Shown: positions 1 through 7,349, counted from the stretch's first letter. The stretch is DNA of 7,516 bases from Scatomorpha intestinigallinarum (GCA_018712225.1 DVHH01000040.1:1-7516); one strand, 5' to 3'. Notes: a model not told the origin generated them from the letters alone. Numbers and translations: made by a program.

Positions 1-3000
1 ATCCACCCCGGCTACGGCTTCCTCTCCGAAAACGCCGCCTTCGCCCGCGCCTGCGAGGAGGCCGGCATCAAGTTCATCGGCCCGCCCAGCTCCGTCCTCG
101 CCAAAATGGGCGACAAGCTGGAGGCCAAGAAGATCGCCGTAGCCTGCGGCGTTCCCGTCATCCCGGGCACCCGCGAGCCCCTGCGCGACGCGGACGAGGC
201 CCTCGCCAAGGCAAAGGAGTTCGGCTTCCCCGTCATCCTCAAAGCCGCCGCAGGCGGCGGCGGGCGCGGCATGAGGCTCTGCGAAAAGCCCGAGGACGTC
301 GCCCCCGCCTTCGAGCTCGTCTCCAACGAGGCCCGCAAGGCCTTCGGCGACGACAGCATCTTTATGGAGAAATACCTCGTCGAGCCCAAGCACATCGAGG
401 TCCAGATACTCGCCGACGAGCACGGCTGCGTCCGCCACCTCGGCGAGCGCGACTGCTCCCTCCAGCGGCGCTACCAGAAGGTTGTCGAGTTCGCCCCGGC
501 CTGGAGCGTCGCCCCCGAGGTGCGCGAGAGGCTCCACGCCGACGCCGTCAAAATAGCCGAGGCCGTGCATTACGTGAACGCCGGCACCGTCGAGTTCCTC
601 GTGGACAAGTCCGGCAGCCACTACTTCATCGAGATGAACCCGCGCATCCAGGTCGAGCACACCGTCACCGAGATGGTCACGGGCATCGACATCGTGCGCG
701 CCCAGATACTCATCGCCGGCGGCGCGCCGCTCTCGCACCCGGAGATAGGGCTCGCGGAGCAGTCCGACCTGCGCGTGGACGGCTACTCCATCCAGTGCCG
801 CGTCACCACCGAGGACCCCAAGAACAACTTTGCCCCGGATAACGGCAAGATCGTCTCCTACCGCTCGGGCGGCGGCTTCGGCGTCCGGCTCGACGGCGGC
901 AACGCCGCAGCGGGCGCGGAGATAAGCCCCTACTACGACTCCCTCCTCGTCAAGGTCACGAGTTGGGACCGTACCTTCGAGGCCGTCTGCCGCAAGGCGC
1001 GCCGCGCCATCAACGAGGAGCACGTCCGCGGCGTCAAGACCAACATCTCCTTCGTCACGAACATCCTGAACCACCCCACCTTCATAAACGGCGGCTGCCA
1101 CACCAAGTTCATCGACGAGACGCCGGAGCTCTTCGACATCACGGACTCCCGCGACAGGGCCACGCGCGTCCTGCGCTACATCGCGAACCTCCAGGTCCAG
1201 AACCCGGACGCGGAGCGCCGCGAGTACCCCGCCCCGCGCTACCCCGTGCCCGCGCGCGAGGTCACGCCGCAGATGGGCCTCAAGCACCTGCTCGACACCG
1301 AGGGGCCGGAGGCCGTCTCCAAGTGGGTGCTCTCGCAGAAGAAGCTGCTCGTCACCGACACCACGATGCGCGACGCGCACCAGAGCCTGCTCTCCACCCG
1401 CATGCGCACCCGCGACATGGTCAAGGGCGCCGAGGGTACGGCGGATTTCCTCGCCGACTGCTTCTCCCTCGAAATGTGGGGCGGCGCCACCTTCGACACC
1501 GCCTACCGCTTCCTCTACGAGTCCCCCTGGGAGCGCCTCGTCATGCTGCGCGAGAAGATACCGAACATCCCCTTCCAGATGCTCCTGCGCGGGAGTAACC
1601 TCGTCGGCTACGCCAGCTACCCGGACAACCTCGTCCACGCCTTCATAGAGGAGAGCGCCAAGGCCGGCATAGACGTCTTCCGCGTCTTCGACTCCCTCAA
1701 CTGGATACCCAGCATGGAGACGGCCATGGAGGCCGTGCTCAGGACGGGCAAGATACTCGAGGCCACCGTCTGCTACACCGGCGACATCCTCGACCCCAAG
1801 CGCGACAAGTACACGCTCAAATACTACGTCGATTTCGCCAGGGAGCTGGAGCGCCGCGGTGCGCACACGCTCTGCATCAAGGACATGTCCGGCCTCCTGA
1901 AGCCCTACGGCGCAAAGAAGCTGGTGCAGACGCTCAAGCAGGAGATAGGCATCCCCATCCACCTGCACACCCACAACACGACGGACAACCAGATTGCCTC
2001 GTACCTCCTCGCCGCCGAAGCGGGCGTGGACATCGTGGACTGCGCCATAGGCCCGCTCTCCAGCCTCACCAGCCAGCCGAGCATCAACTCCCTCGTCGAG
2101 GCCCTGCGCGGCACGGAGCGCGACACCGGCATAGACCCCGAGGGCCTGCAGAAGCTCTCCGACTACTGGAGCGACATCCGCGAGCGCTACTCCGGCTTCG
2201 ACAAGGGCCTGCGCACGCCCGTCACCGACATATACAAGTATGAGATACCCGGCGGCCAGTACACGAACCTGCAGCCCCAGGTCGAGGCCCTGGGCCTCGG
2301 CCACCGCTTCGAGGACGTCAAGGAGATGTACCGCACGGTGAACGACATGCTGGGCGACATCATAAAGGTCACGCCCAGCTCCAAGATGGTGGGCGACCTT
2401 GCCATCTTCATGGTGCAGAACGAGCTCACGCCCGAGAACATCGTGAAGCGCGGCGAGAGCCTGGCCTTCCCGGACAGCGTCGTGAGCTACTTCAAGGGCA
2501 TGATGGGCCAGCCGCCCTGCGGCTTCCCGGAGGAGCTCCAGCGCGTGGTCCTCAAGGGCGAGCAGCCCATAAACTGCCGCCCGGGCGAGCTGCTGCCGCC
2601 CGTGGACTGGGACGCCGTGTGCGCCGAGGTGCAGAAATACACCCCCGACCCCAGCCGCCGCGGCCTCATCTCCTACGCCATGTACCCGAAGGTCCTGGAG
2701 GACTACTTCACCCACCGCAAGGAGTACGGCTACATCATGCGCATGGGCAGCCACGTCTTCTTCAACGGCATGGCCGTCGGTGAGACGACCACGATAAACA
2801 TCGAGGACGGCAAGACCCTCGTCATCAAGTACCTCGGCCTGGGCGACAGGAACGAGGACGGCACGCGCAACGTCCAGTTCGAGCTCAACGGCTCCCGCCG
2901 CGAGGTCGCCGTGCCGGACCCCCAGGCGCCGGACACCTCCCGCAAGGTCCGCATGGCCGACCCCGAGGACAAGAGCCAGATAGGCGCCTCCATCCCCGGC

Positions 3001-3183
3001 ATGGTCTCCAAGCTCAGCGTCAAGCCCGGCGAGGAGGTCAAGGCCAACCAGGTCGTCGCCATCATCGAGGCCATGAAGATGGAGACTTCCGTCGTCGCGC
3101 TCACGGACGGCCGCGTGGGCGAGATCTTCATAGAGCCGGGCCGCAGCGTGAAGGCGGGCGAGCTGCTCATGACCATCGTATGA
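1..3183 (+). CDS. pyc: Pyruvate carboxylase, single-chain, 5'-truncated by window edge
   Basis: Biotin enzyme that carboxylates pyruvate to oxaloacetate using ATP and bicarbonate (anaplerosis), cytoplasmic. The frame is open from base 1, giving 1060 visible residues; family members have about 1145, so roughly 80-85 N-terminal residues lie upstream. The sequence opens at the conserved IHPGYGFLSEN of the biotin carboxylase domain. In visible numbering: glycine-rich ATP-grasp loop KAAAGGGGRGMR at 81-92; catalytic EMNPRIQVEH at 211-220; carboxyltransferase start TDTTMRDAHQS at 452-462, with metal ligand Asp453; carbamylated Lys627 in CIKDMSG; metal ligands His656 and His658 in LHTHN; central tetramerisation region about 750-960; C-terminal biotinyl domain with EAMKMET and biotinylated Lys1026. 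All key residues expected in the visible part are present, so the enzyme looks functional. The complete BC-CT-BCCP order distinguishes it from split oxaloacetate decarboxylase subunits. Its stop overlaps the next start (ATGA). Confidence 0.97.
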   Translation: MHPGYGFLSENAAFARACEEAGIKFIGPPSSVLAKMGDKLEAKKIAVACGVPVIPGTREPLRDADEALAKAKEFGFPVILKAAAGGGGRGMRLCEKPEDVAPAFELVSNEARKAFGDDSIFMEKYLVEPKHIEVQILADEHGCVRHLGERDCSLQRRYQKVVEFAPAWSVAPEVRERLHADAVKIAEAVHYVNAGTVEFLVDKSGSHYFIEMNPRIQVEHTVTEMVTGIDIVRAQILIAGGAPLSHPEIGLAEQSDLRVDGYSIQCRVTTEDPKNNFAPDNGKIVSYRSGGGFGVRLDGGNAAAGAEISPYYDSLLVKVTSWDRTFEAVCRKARRAINEEHVRGVKTNISFVTNILNHPTFINGGCHTKFIDETPELFDITDSRDRATRVLRYIANLQVQNPDAERREYPAPRYPVPAREVTPQMGLKHLLDTEGPEAVSKWVLSQKKLLVTDTTMRDAHQSLLSTRMRTRDMVKGAEGTADFLADCFSLEMWGGATFDTAYRFLYESPWERLVMLREKIPNIPFQMLLRGSNLVGYASYPDNLVHAFIEESAKAGIDVFRVFDSLNWIPSMETAMEAVLRTGKILEATVCYTGDILDPKRDKYTLKYYVDFARELERRGAHTLCIKDMSGLLKPYGAKKLVQTLKQEIGIPIHLHTHNTTDNQIASYLLAAEAGVDIVDCAIGPLSSLTSQPSINSLVEALRGTERDTGIDPEGLQKLSDYWSDIRERYSGFDKGLRTPVTDIYKYEIPGGQYTNLQPQVEALGLGHRFEDVKEMYRTVNDMLGDIIKVTPSSKMVGDLAIFMVQNELTPENIVKRGESLAFPDSVVSYFKGMMGQPPCGFPEELQRVVLKGEQPINCRPGELLPPVDWDAVCAEVQKYTPDPSRRGLISYAMYPKVLEDYFTHRKEYGYIMRMGSHVFFNGMAVGETTTINIEDGKTLVIKYLGLGDRNEDGTRNVQFELNGSRREVAVPDPQAPDTSRKVRMADPEDKSQIGASIPGMVSKLSVKPGEEVKANQVVAIIEAMKMETSVVALTDGRVGEIFIEPGRSVKAGELLMTIV

Positions 3184-4655
3184 GACTGTATTTTTCCGGC
3201 CACGACTGCCGCTATGCGGCGGAGCAGAGCCTGCTCATGCTCTTTCCCGGCGAGAAGCCGGAGTACCCGGAGGGGAGCCCCTCCGGGGAGCGCTGCGAGC
3301 TGCGGGTGGGCCGCGGGGCGAAGTACACGGTCTGCACGGCCCTGCTGGTGCGCTCCGGCGCGGCCTTCCGGGGCCGGGCGCAGGCGGAAAACCCGGACCC
3401 GGCGGACGAATACGCCCTGCGCGGCTGCGAGAACCGGCTCGTGAAGCTCGCCTTCTACCGCGCGGCCCTCGCCTCCGGCCTGCCCAGGCCCGAGTGGGGC
3501 AGCCTCTCCGGCGTGCGCCCGGCCAAGCTCATGGACGCCTACCTGCGCGAGGGGCTCTCGCCCCGGGCGGCCAAGGGGCGATTCATGCGGGAGTACTTCG
3601 TCTCCGGCTCGCGCGCACAGCTCTGCCTCGACGCCGCCCTCGCGGCGCAGGAGGCGGCGCGGAGCCTGGACGAGAGGGACGTCTGCCTCTACGTGGGCAT
3701 ACCCTTCTGCCCGACGCGCTGCGCCTATTGCAGCTTCGTCAGCCAGTCCGTAGAGAAGAGCATGAAACTCATGGAGCCCTTCCTCGACGCGCTGCTGCTG
3801 GATATCCGGGCCACGGCGGCCGAAACGCGGCGCGCCGGGCTCCGGCCCGTCGCCCTCTACATGGGCGGCGGCACTCCCACGACGCTCTCGGCGGCGCAGC
3901 TCGACAGGCTCTGCGCGGCGCTGGAGCGGGAGTTCGACCTCTCGGCCCTGCGGGAGTACACCGTCGAGGCCGGGCGTCCGGACACGATAACGGCGGAGAA
4001 GCTGCGCGTCCTGCGCGCGCACGGCGTGGGCCGCGTGAGCGTGAACCCCCAGACGATGTCGGACAGCGTGCTCGAAGCCATAGGCCGCCGCCACACGGCG
4101 CAGGACATCGTGGACGCCCTCGCCCTCGTGCGGGAGTGCGGGGGCTTCGAGGTGAACATGGACCTCATAGCGGGCCTGCCCACGGATACGGCCGGGGGCT
4201 TTTCCCGCACGCTGGACGCGGTGCTCTCCCTCGCGCCGGAGAACGTGACCGTACACACCCTCAGCCTCAAGCGCGGCTCGGGCCTCACGCTCGCGGGCAG
4301 GCCCCTGCCCGAGGCCGGCGAGGTGCGCGCCATGCTCGACGAGGCCATGGAGCGCCTCGCCGGGTCCGGCTACGCGCCCTACTACCTCTACCGCCAGAAG
4401 AACATGGCCGGCGGCTTCGAGAACGTCGGCTGGACGAAGCCCGGCTCGGAAAACCTCTACAACATCTGCATCATGGAGGAGCTCTGCTCCATCCTCGCCA
4501 TGGGCGCGGGCGGCTCCACCAAGCTCGTCGCGGACGGGGGGAAGCGTATAAAGCGCTTCATCGCCCCGAAGTACCCCCAGGAATACATAAACGCCGCCCC
4601 CGGCTTCGCCGCGGGGAAGGAAAGGATAGGTGAGTTCTATGGCCTTCAGCCTTAA
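3180..4655 (+). CDS. hemZ: HemZ-type radical SAM coproporphyrinogen dehydrogenase-like protein
   Basis: 491 residues, close to the ~500 of Bacillus HemZ. The family is assigned oxygen-independent oxidation of coproporphyrinogen III to protoporphyrinogen IX in anaerobic haem synthesis. Residues 1-165 are the N-terminal extension typical of HemZ, including SLSGVRPAKLMDAYLREG. The radical SAM core begins at LYVGIPFCPTRCAYCSF, whose Cys177, Cys181 and Cys184 form the CxxxCxxC site for the 4Fe-4S cluster. GGGTPT (229-234) is the SAM-contacting motif. The C-terminal YLYRQKNMAGGFENVGWTKP is characteristic of HemZ rather than HemN or HemW. The ATG overlaps the pyc stop by four bases with no strong Shine-Dalgarno, so translation is probably coupled to pyc. 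Many gut Clostridia lack a full haem pathway, so the true substrate is open: family assignment is firm, the reaction is inferred. Confidence 0.9.
   Translation: MRLYFSGHDCRYAAEQSLLMLFPGEKPEYPEGSPSGERCELRVGRGAKYTVCTALLVRSGAAFRGRAQAENPDPADEYALRGCENRLVKLAFYRAALASGLPRPEWGSLSGVRPAKLMDAYLREGLSPRAAKGRFMREYFVSGSRAQLCLDAALAAQEAARSLDERDVCLYVGIPFCPTRCAYCSFVSQSVEKSMKLMEPFLDALLLDIRATAAETRRAGLRPVALYMGGGTPTTLSAAQLDRLCAALEREFDLSALREYTVEAGRPDTITAEKLRVLRAHGVGRVSVNPQTMSDSVLEAIGRRHTAQDIVDALALVRECGGFEVNMDLIAGLPTDTAGGFSRTLDAVLSLAPENVTVHTLSLKRGSGLTLAGRPLPEAGEVRAMLDEAMERLAGSGYAPYYLYRQKNMAGGFENVGWTKPGSENLYNICIMEELCSILAMGAGGSTKLVADGGKRIKRFIAPKYPQEYINAAPGFAAGKERIGEFYGLQP
4617..4633 (+). promoter_or_regulatory. Purine-rich ribosome binding region with two alternative starts
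   Basis: Inside the 3' end of hemZ lie two AAGGA boxes (4617-4621 and 4622-4626) and an AGGTGA box (4628-4633). AGGTGA sits 5 bases before ATG 4639; the first AAGGA sits 8 bases before GTG 4630. Both starts are in frame and give proteins differing by three residues. I prefer the ATG, but the sequence does not decide it. Confidence 0.5.
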
Positions 4656-5574
4656 GGAGATAAACTACCGCACGGTGGCCGACCCCTCGGGGTTCATGGC
4701 CGAGTGCGACGCGCGCTACGCCGCCAAGATCCGCGGCGCGGCGGACATGATAGCCGAGAACCTCCGGCAGAGCCCCATCGTCCTGCTCTCCGGCCCCTCC
4801 GGCAGCGGCAAGACGACCACGGCCCAGAAGATCGAGGAAGAGCTCACGAAGCGCGGCGTGCGCACCTACACCATCAGCATGGACAACTACTTCCGCACCG
4901 TGGACCCCGCCACCGCCCCGCGCACCAAGGAGGGGGCCATCGACTTTGAGAGCCCCCTGTGCATGGATATGGAGCTTTTGAACGAACACTTCACGAAACT
5001 CGCCCGCGGCGAGCGCATCCTCGTGCCGAAGTATGAGTTCGCCCGCCAGATGCGCGTGCTGGAGCCTTCGAAGTCGCTGAAGCTGAAAAAGGACGAGATA
5101 GTCATCTTCGAGGGCATCCACGCCCTGAACGACGACATTACGGCCAAGCATCCGGAGGCCTTCAAGCTCTACATCTCCGCGCGCTCGAACGTCGAGTTCG
5201 AGGGCAGCGTGGTGTTCAAGGGCACCTGGATGCGCCTCGTGCGCCGCACGGTGCGCGACAGGCTCTTCCGCGCCTACGACCCGGGCAAGACCATCGCCAT
5301 GTGGGCCAACGTCCGCCGGGGCGAAAAGCTCTATATAAGCCCCTTCAAGAACAAGGCAAACCTCATGCTCGACACTGCGCACGAGTACGAGCTGCCCGTC
5401 ATGAACCACATCGCGACGGAGCTCTTCTCCTCCATCCCGGAGGGCATAGAGCGCTATGAGGAGCTGCGCAGCGTCCTGCCCGCCCTCCAGCTCTTCGGCC
5501 ACATCGACAACGACCTCGTCGCGCCGGATTCCCTCGTGCGGGAGTTCATCGGCGGCGGCATCTACGAGCAGTGA
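4639..5574 (+). CDS. Uridine kinase-like P-loop nucleoside kinase (short form)
   Basis: 311 residues from ATG 4639 (GTG 4630 would add three). It belongs to the uridine kinase/phosphoribulokinase P-loop family, whose characterised members phosphorylate uridine or cytidine in pyrimidine salvage. Visible motifs: Walker A GPSGSGKTT at 52-60; MDNYF with Asp82 at the position of the catalytic acidic residue; substrate-side YEFARQMR at 132-139; VIFEGIHA at 155-162 (Walker B-like strand); arginine-rich lid RRTVRDRLFR at 202-211. Many clostridial relatives are ~550-residue proteins with an N-terminal TGS/threonyl-tRNA-synthetase-like part. Here only about 45 residues precede the P-loop, so this is the stand-alone kinase form, and nothing suggests truncation because the preceding frame is hemZ. 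The stop overlaps the next start (GTGA). Kinase fold and family are clear; uridine as substrate is inferred, and another small alcohol or nucleoside is possible. Confidence 0.88.
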   Translation: MAFSLKEINYRTVADPSGFMAECDARYAAKIRGAADMIAENLRQSPIVLLSGPSGSGKTTTAQKIEEELTKRGVRTYTISMDNYFRTVDPATAPRTKEGAIDFESPLCMDMELLNEHFTKLARGERILVPKYEFARQMRVLEPSKSLKLKKDEIVIFEGIHALNDDITAKHPEAFKLYISARSNVEFEGSVVFKGTWMRLVRRTVRDRLFRAYDPGKTIAMWANVRRGEKLYISPFKNKANLMLDTAHEYELPVMNHIATELFSSIPEGIERYEELRSVLPALQLFGHIDNDLVAPDSLVREFIGGGIYEQ

Positions 5575-6791
5575 GGGCCGCGGTCATAGGCGCTGGGGCC
5601 TCGGGCATGACGGCGGCCATCACCGCCGCGCGCCTGGGGCATGAGGTCACGCTCTACGAGCGGCAGGCCCGCGCGGGCCGCAAGCTCATGGCCACCGGCA
5701 ACGGCCGCTGCAACCTCACGAACACGGGCGCGGCCCCGTCGAACTACCACGGCGAGGCCCCGGCCTTCGTGCGCCCCGCGCTCGAGGGCTTCGGCCCGGC
5801 GGAGGCCCTGGACTTCTTCCGGGGCCTCGGCCTCCTGGTGCGGGAGGAGCACGGCGGGCGGGTATATCCGCTCTCGAACTCGGCAAACAGCGTTGTGGAC
5901 GTGCTGCGCCAGGGCCTGGAGGCGGCGGGTGTGCGTCTCGCCGCGGGCGACAGGGTGCGGGAGCTGCGCCGCGCGGGCGCGGGCTTTGCCATCCTCACGG
6001 AGAGCGGGGAGAAGCAGAACTTTGACGCCGTGGTCGTCGCCTGCGGCGGCCTCGCGGGGGAGAAGCTGGGCGGCGGCCGGGACGGCTACGAGCTGCTGAA
6101 GTCCCTGGGCCACACGCGCACGGCCCTGCGTCCGGCGCTGGTGCAGATAACGACGGAGCCGGCCTATCCGCGCTCGCTCAAGGGCATCAAGGCCGACTGC
6201 GCCCTGCGCCTCGTCTGCGGCGGCGCGGAGCTGGGCCGGAGCGAGGGCGAGCTGCTGTTCACCGAGACGGGGGTCTCCGGCCCTGCGGCCTTCGACCTCT
6301 CGCGCGCGGTCTCGGCGGCGGGGGAGGCGGCGCTGGAGCTGGAGGCGGACTTCCTGCGGGACTACGCCTGGGGCGAGGCGCTGGAGCATCTGCGCCGCCG
6401 CGCCGGGGCCGCCCCGGGCCTGCCGGTGTCGGAGCTCTTCACGGGCAGCGTCCACAACCGTCTGGGGCGGATGCTGGTGAAATACGCGGGCCTGGACGCG
6501 GGCAAGGCGCTCTCGGAGCTGACGGAGCGCGAGCTGCGCGCGGCGGCCGGCGCCTGCAAGCGCTTCAGCCTGCCCGTACGCGGCACGGAGGGTTTCGCCT
6601 CCGCCCAGGTGACGGCGGGCGGCGTGCGCACCTCGGAGTTTTGCCCCGAGACGCTTGAGAGCCGCATAGTCCCGCATCTCTTCGCCTGCGGCGAGGTGCT
6701 GGACATCGACGGCGACTGCGGCGGCTACAACCTCCAGTGGGCCTGGTCGAGCGGCGCCCTCGCCGGACGCCTGGGCACGCCCCAGGCATAA
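5571..6791 (+). CDS. HI0933/YhiN/BaiN-family FAD-dependent oxidoreductase
   Basis: 406 residues, the usual length for this family of predicted flavoproteins. The N-terminal Rossmann dinucleotide site is AAVIGAGASGM (residues 3-13), followed by Glu30, which should bind the FAD ribose. The family signature AGRKLMATGNGRCNLTN occupies residues 35-51. The C-terminal FAD motif GEVLDIDGDCGGYNLQ lies at 374-389, followed by WAWSSG. The start is GTG 5571, giving a GTGA overlap with the kinase stop; no good Shine-Dalgarno precedes it, so translational coupling is likely. The biochemical role is poorly established: BaiN was proposed to act in bile-acid 7-dehydroxylation in Clostridium scindens, but homologues are widespread in bacteria without that pathway and no other bai gene is seen here. 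Family is certain, function unknown. Codons lean more to GCG and CTG than in pyc, where GCC and CTC dominate. Confidence 0.92.
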   Translation: MRAAVIGAGASGMTAAITAARLGHEVTLYERQARAGRKLMATGNGRCNLTNTGAAPSNYHGEAPAFVRPALEGFGPAEALDFFRGLGLLVREEHGGRVYPLSNSANSVVDVLRQGLEAAGVRLAAGDRVRELRRAGAGFAILTESGEKQNFDAVVVACGGLAGEKLGGGRDGYELLKSLGHTRTALRPALVQITTEPAYPRSLKGIKADCALRLVCGGAELGRSEGELLFTETGVSGPAAFDLSRAVSAAGEAALELEADFLRDYAWGEALEHLRRRAGAAPGLPVSELFTGSVHNRLGRMLVKYAGLDAGKALSELTERELRAAAGACKRFSLPVRGTEGFASAQVTAGGVRTSEFCPETLESRIVPHLFACGEVLDIDGDCGGYNLQWAWSSGALAGRLGTPQA

Positions 6792-6802
6792 AAGTTTTTT
6801 GC

Positions 6803-6826
6803 CCCGCTTTTTTACAAAAAAGCGGG
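6803..6826 (+). terminator. Hairpin after the operon, probable transcription terminator
   Basis: CCCGCTTTTTT (6803-6813) pairs perfectly with AAAAAAGCGGG (6816-6826), an 11-bp stem 12 bases after the last stop codon. The two bases AC separate the arms, so the top pairs probably open into a larger loop. No T-run follows the stem, so it is not a canonical intrinsic terminator; position makes termination or 3'-end stabilisation likely. It is symmetric and could act on either strand. Confidence 0.5.
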
Positions 6827-6832
6827 CCGGGT

Positions 6833-6871
6833 CCAGGGGCGGCGCCCCTGGCCGCGCGCCGCAGCGCGCGG
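6833..6871. repeat. Two adjacent GC-rich hairpins
   Basis: CCAGGGGC (6833-6840) pairs with GCCCCTGG (6844-6851) around a 3-base loop. Immediately next, CCGCGCGC (6852-6859) pairs with GCGCGCGG (6864-6871) around CGCA. Both stems are perfect 8-bp helices with no spacer between them. No T-run follows, so termination by either is unproven; they may protect the 3' end of the mRNA or be part of a mobile repeat. Confidence 0.6.
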
Positions 6872-6905
6872 AACGCCCGATCGCCAATAAAGCGCAGGAA
6901 GGGGT

Positions 6906-6938
6906 AAAGGGGGAACCCTCGCCGGGGGTTCCCCCTTT
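6906..6938. repeat. Strong 13-bp hairpin, left arm of long inverted repeat
   Basis: AAAGGGGGAACCC (6906-6918) pairs perfectly with GGGTTCCCCCTTT (6926-6938) around a 7-base loop. Much of the same sequence recurs inverted at the window end. No U-tract of the canonical kind follows. Confidence 0.7.
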
Positions 6939-6948
6939 GCGGGCGGCC
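6909..6948 (+). repeat. Left copy of 40-base perfect inverted repeat
   Basis: These 40 bases are the exact reverse complement of 7477-7516. Similarity continues imperfectly inward to about 6958: both copies go on into a GC hairpin (here CGGGCGGC 6940-6947 with GCCGCCCG 6951-6958), with different loops, CCC here and CTAA when the right copy is read in the same direction. The outward limit cannot be judged because the right copy is cut by the window end. Confidence 0.85.
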
Positions 6949-7003
6949 CCGCCGCCCGGCCTCCCGGTTTCCACCGCCGTAACGTCGGTGAGCAACGGAC
7001 GTT

Positions 7004-7030
7004 CGGGTCGTCGGGGACGCCGACCCCTAC
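7004..7030 (-). repeat. GTAGGGG palindrome, type 1 (TC/GA stem), copy A
   Basis: Read on the minus strand this begins GTAGGGGTCGGCGTCC. The stem is GGGTCG (7005-7010) with CGACCC (7021-7026). It differs from copy F (7396-7421) at one loop base over 26 bases. Similarity to copy E continues beyond the unit to 7045, so the mobile or duplicated segment is longer than the palindrome. Confidence 0.7.
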
Positions 7031-7071
7031 AGGGCGGCTGCGGCGATGTGGGGTTAGTGGTATACCGACGT

Positions 7072-7099
7072 CCGGGCGGGGGTGGGACCCCGCCCCTAC
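7072..7099 (-). repeat. GTAGGGG palindrome, type 2 (GGGCGGGG stem), copy B
   Basis: The stem GGGCGGGG (7074-7081) pairs with CCCCGCCC (7088-7095), 8 bp with a 6-base loop. The unit is the inverted counterpart of 7197-7224 with one difference, located in the loop. Confidence 0.7.
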
Positions 7100-7144
7100 A
7101 AACGAATTTTTACGTTTTCGCGTTTTGTTCGCCGCGCCAGCCCC

Positions 7145-7181
7145 GTAGGGGACGGCGTCCTCGACGTCCCGCCGTCACGGT
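7145..7181 (+). repeat. GTAGGGG palindrome, type 1 (AC/GT stem), copy C
   Basis: 37 bases identical to 7265-7301, exactly 120 bases downstream. The stem is GGGACG (7149-7154) with CGTCCC (7165-7170) around a 10-base loop, followed by the shared tail GCCGTCACGGT. Confidence 0.75.
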
Positions 7182-7196
7182 CACCGCCGACCCCCT

Positions 7197-7224
7197 GTAG
7201 GGGCGGGGTTCCACCCCCGCCCGG
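7197..7224 (+). repeat. GTAGGGG palindrome, type 2, copy D
   Basis: The stem GGGCGGGG (7201-7208) pairs with CCCCGCCC (7215-7222), loop TTCCAC. The unit is inverted relative to copy B. It is followed by CGTCGGAT, which recurs at 7342-7349 after a probable truncated copy. Confidence 0.7.
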
Positions 7225-7264
7225 CGTCGGATAACTGCGGGCGTCATGGCGCCGCACCCGCCCT

Positions 7265-7301
7265 GTAGGGGACGGCGTCCTCGACGTCCCGCCGTCACGG
7301 T
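7265..7301 (+). repeat. GTAGGGG palindrome, type 1 (AC/GT stem), copy E
   Basis: 37-base exact direct repeat of copy C. The stem is GGGACG (7269-7274) with CGTCCC (7285-7290). The 15 bases before it (7250-7264) also match the flank of copy A with one mismatch. Confidence 0.75.
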
Positions 7302-7320
7302 TTTTGCCAGCCTCACCGCG

Positions 7321-7349
7321 TTCCGCCCGCCCCGGCCCGGGCGTCGGAT
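7321..7349 (+). repeat. Possible decayed type 2 palindrome
   Basis: TTCCGCCCGCCCCGGCCCGG followed by GCGTCGGAT resembles the right half and tail of copy D (7209-7231), without its left arm. It could be a truncated unit or chance similarity in GC-rich sequence. Confidence 0.35.

Noticed and set aside
2730..4256. Long minus-strand open frame (508 residues) opposite pyc and hemZ
   Set aside because: It runs antisense to two clear genes, is rich in Arg, Ala, His and Gly with no recognisable motif, and arises because stop codons are rare in GC-rich DNA.
4558..5502. Minus-strand open frame (314 residues) opposite the kinase
   Set aside because: Mirror of the real reading frame in GC-rich sequence; no motif and fully overlapped by the kinase.
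5562..6995. Long minus-strand open frame (477 residues) opposite the flavoprotein gene
   Set aside because: Low-complexity Arg/Ala/Gln composition, no domain, and antisense to a well-supported gene; its start lies in the hairpin region.
6799..7200. Plus-strand frame of 133 residues after the operon
   Set aside because: Begins at TTG inside the terminator hairpin, has no ribosome site, and is a translation of the hairpins and palindromes rich in Pro, Gly and Arg.
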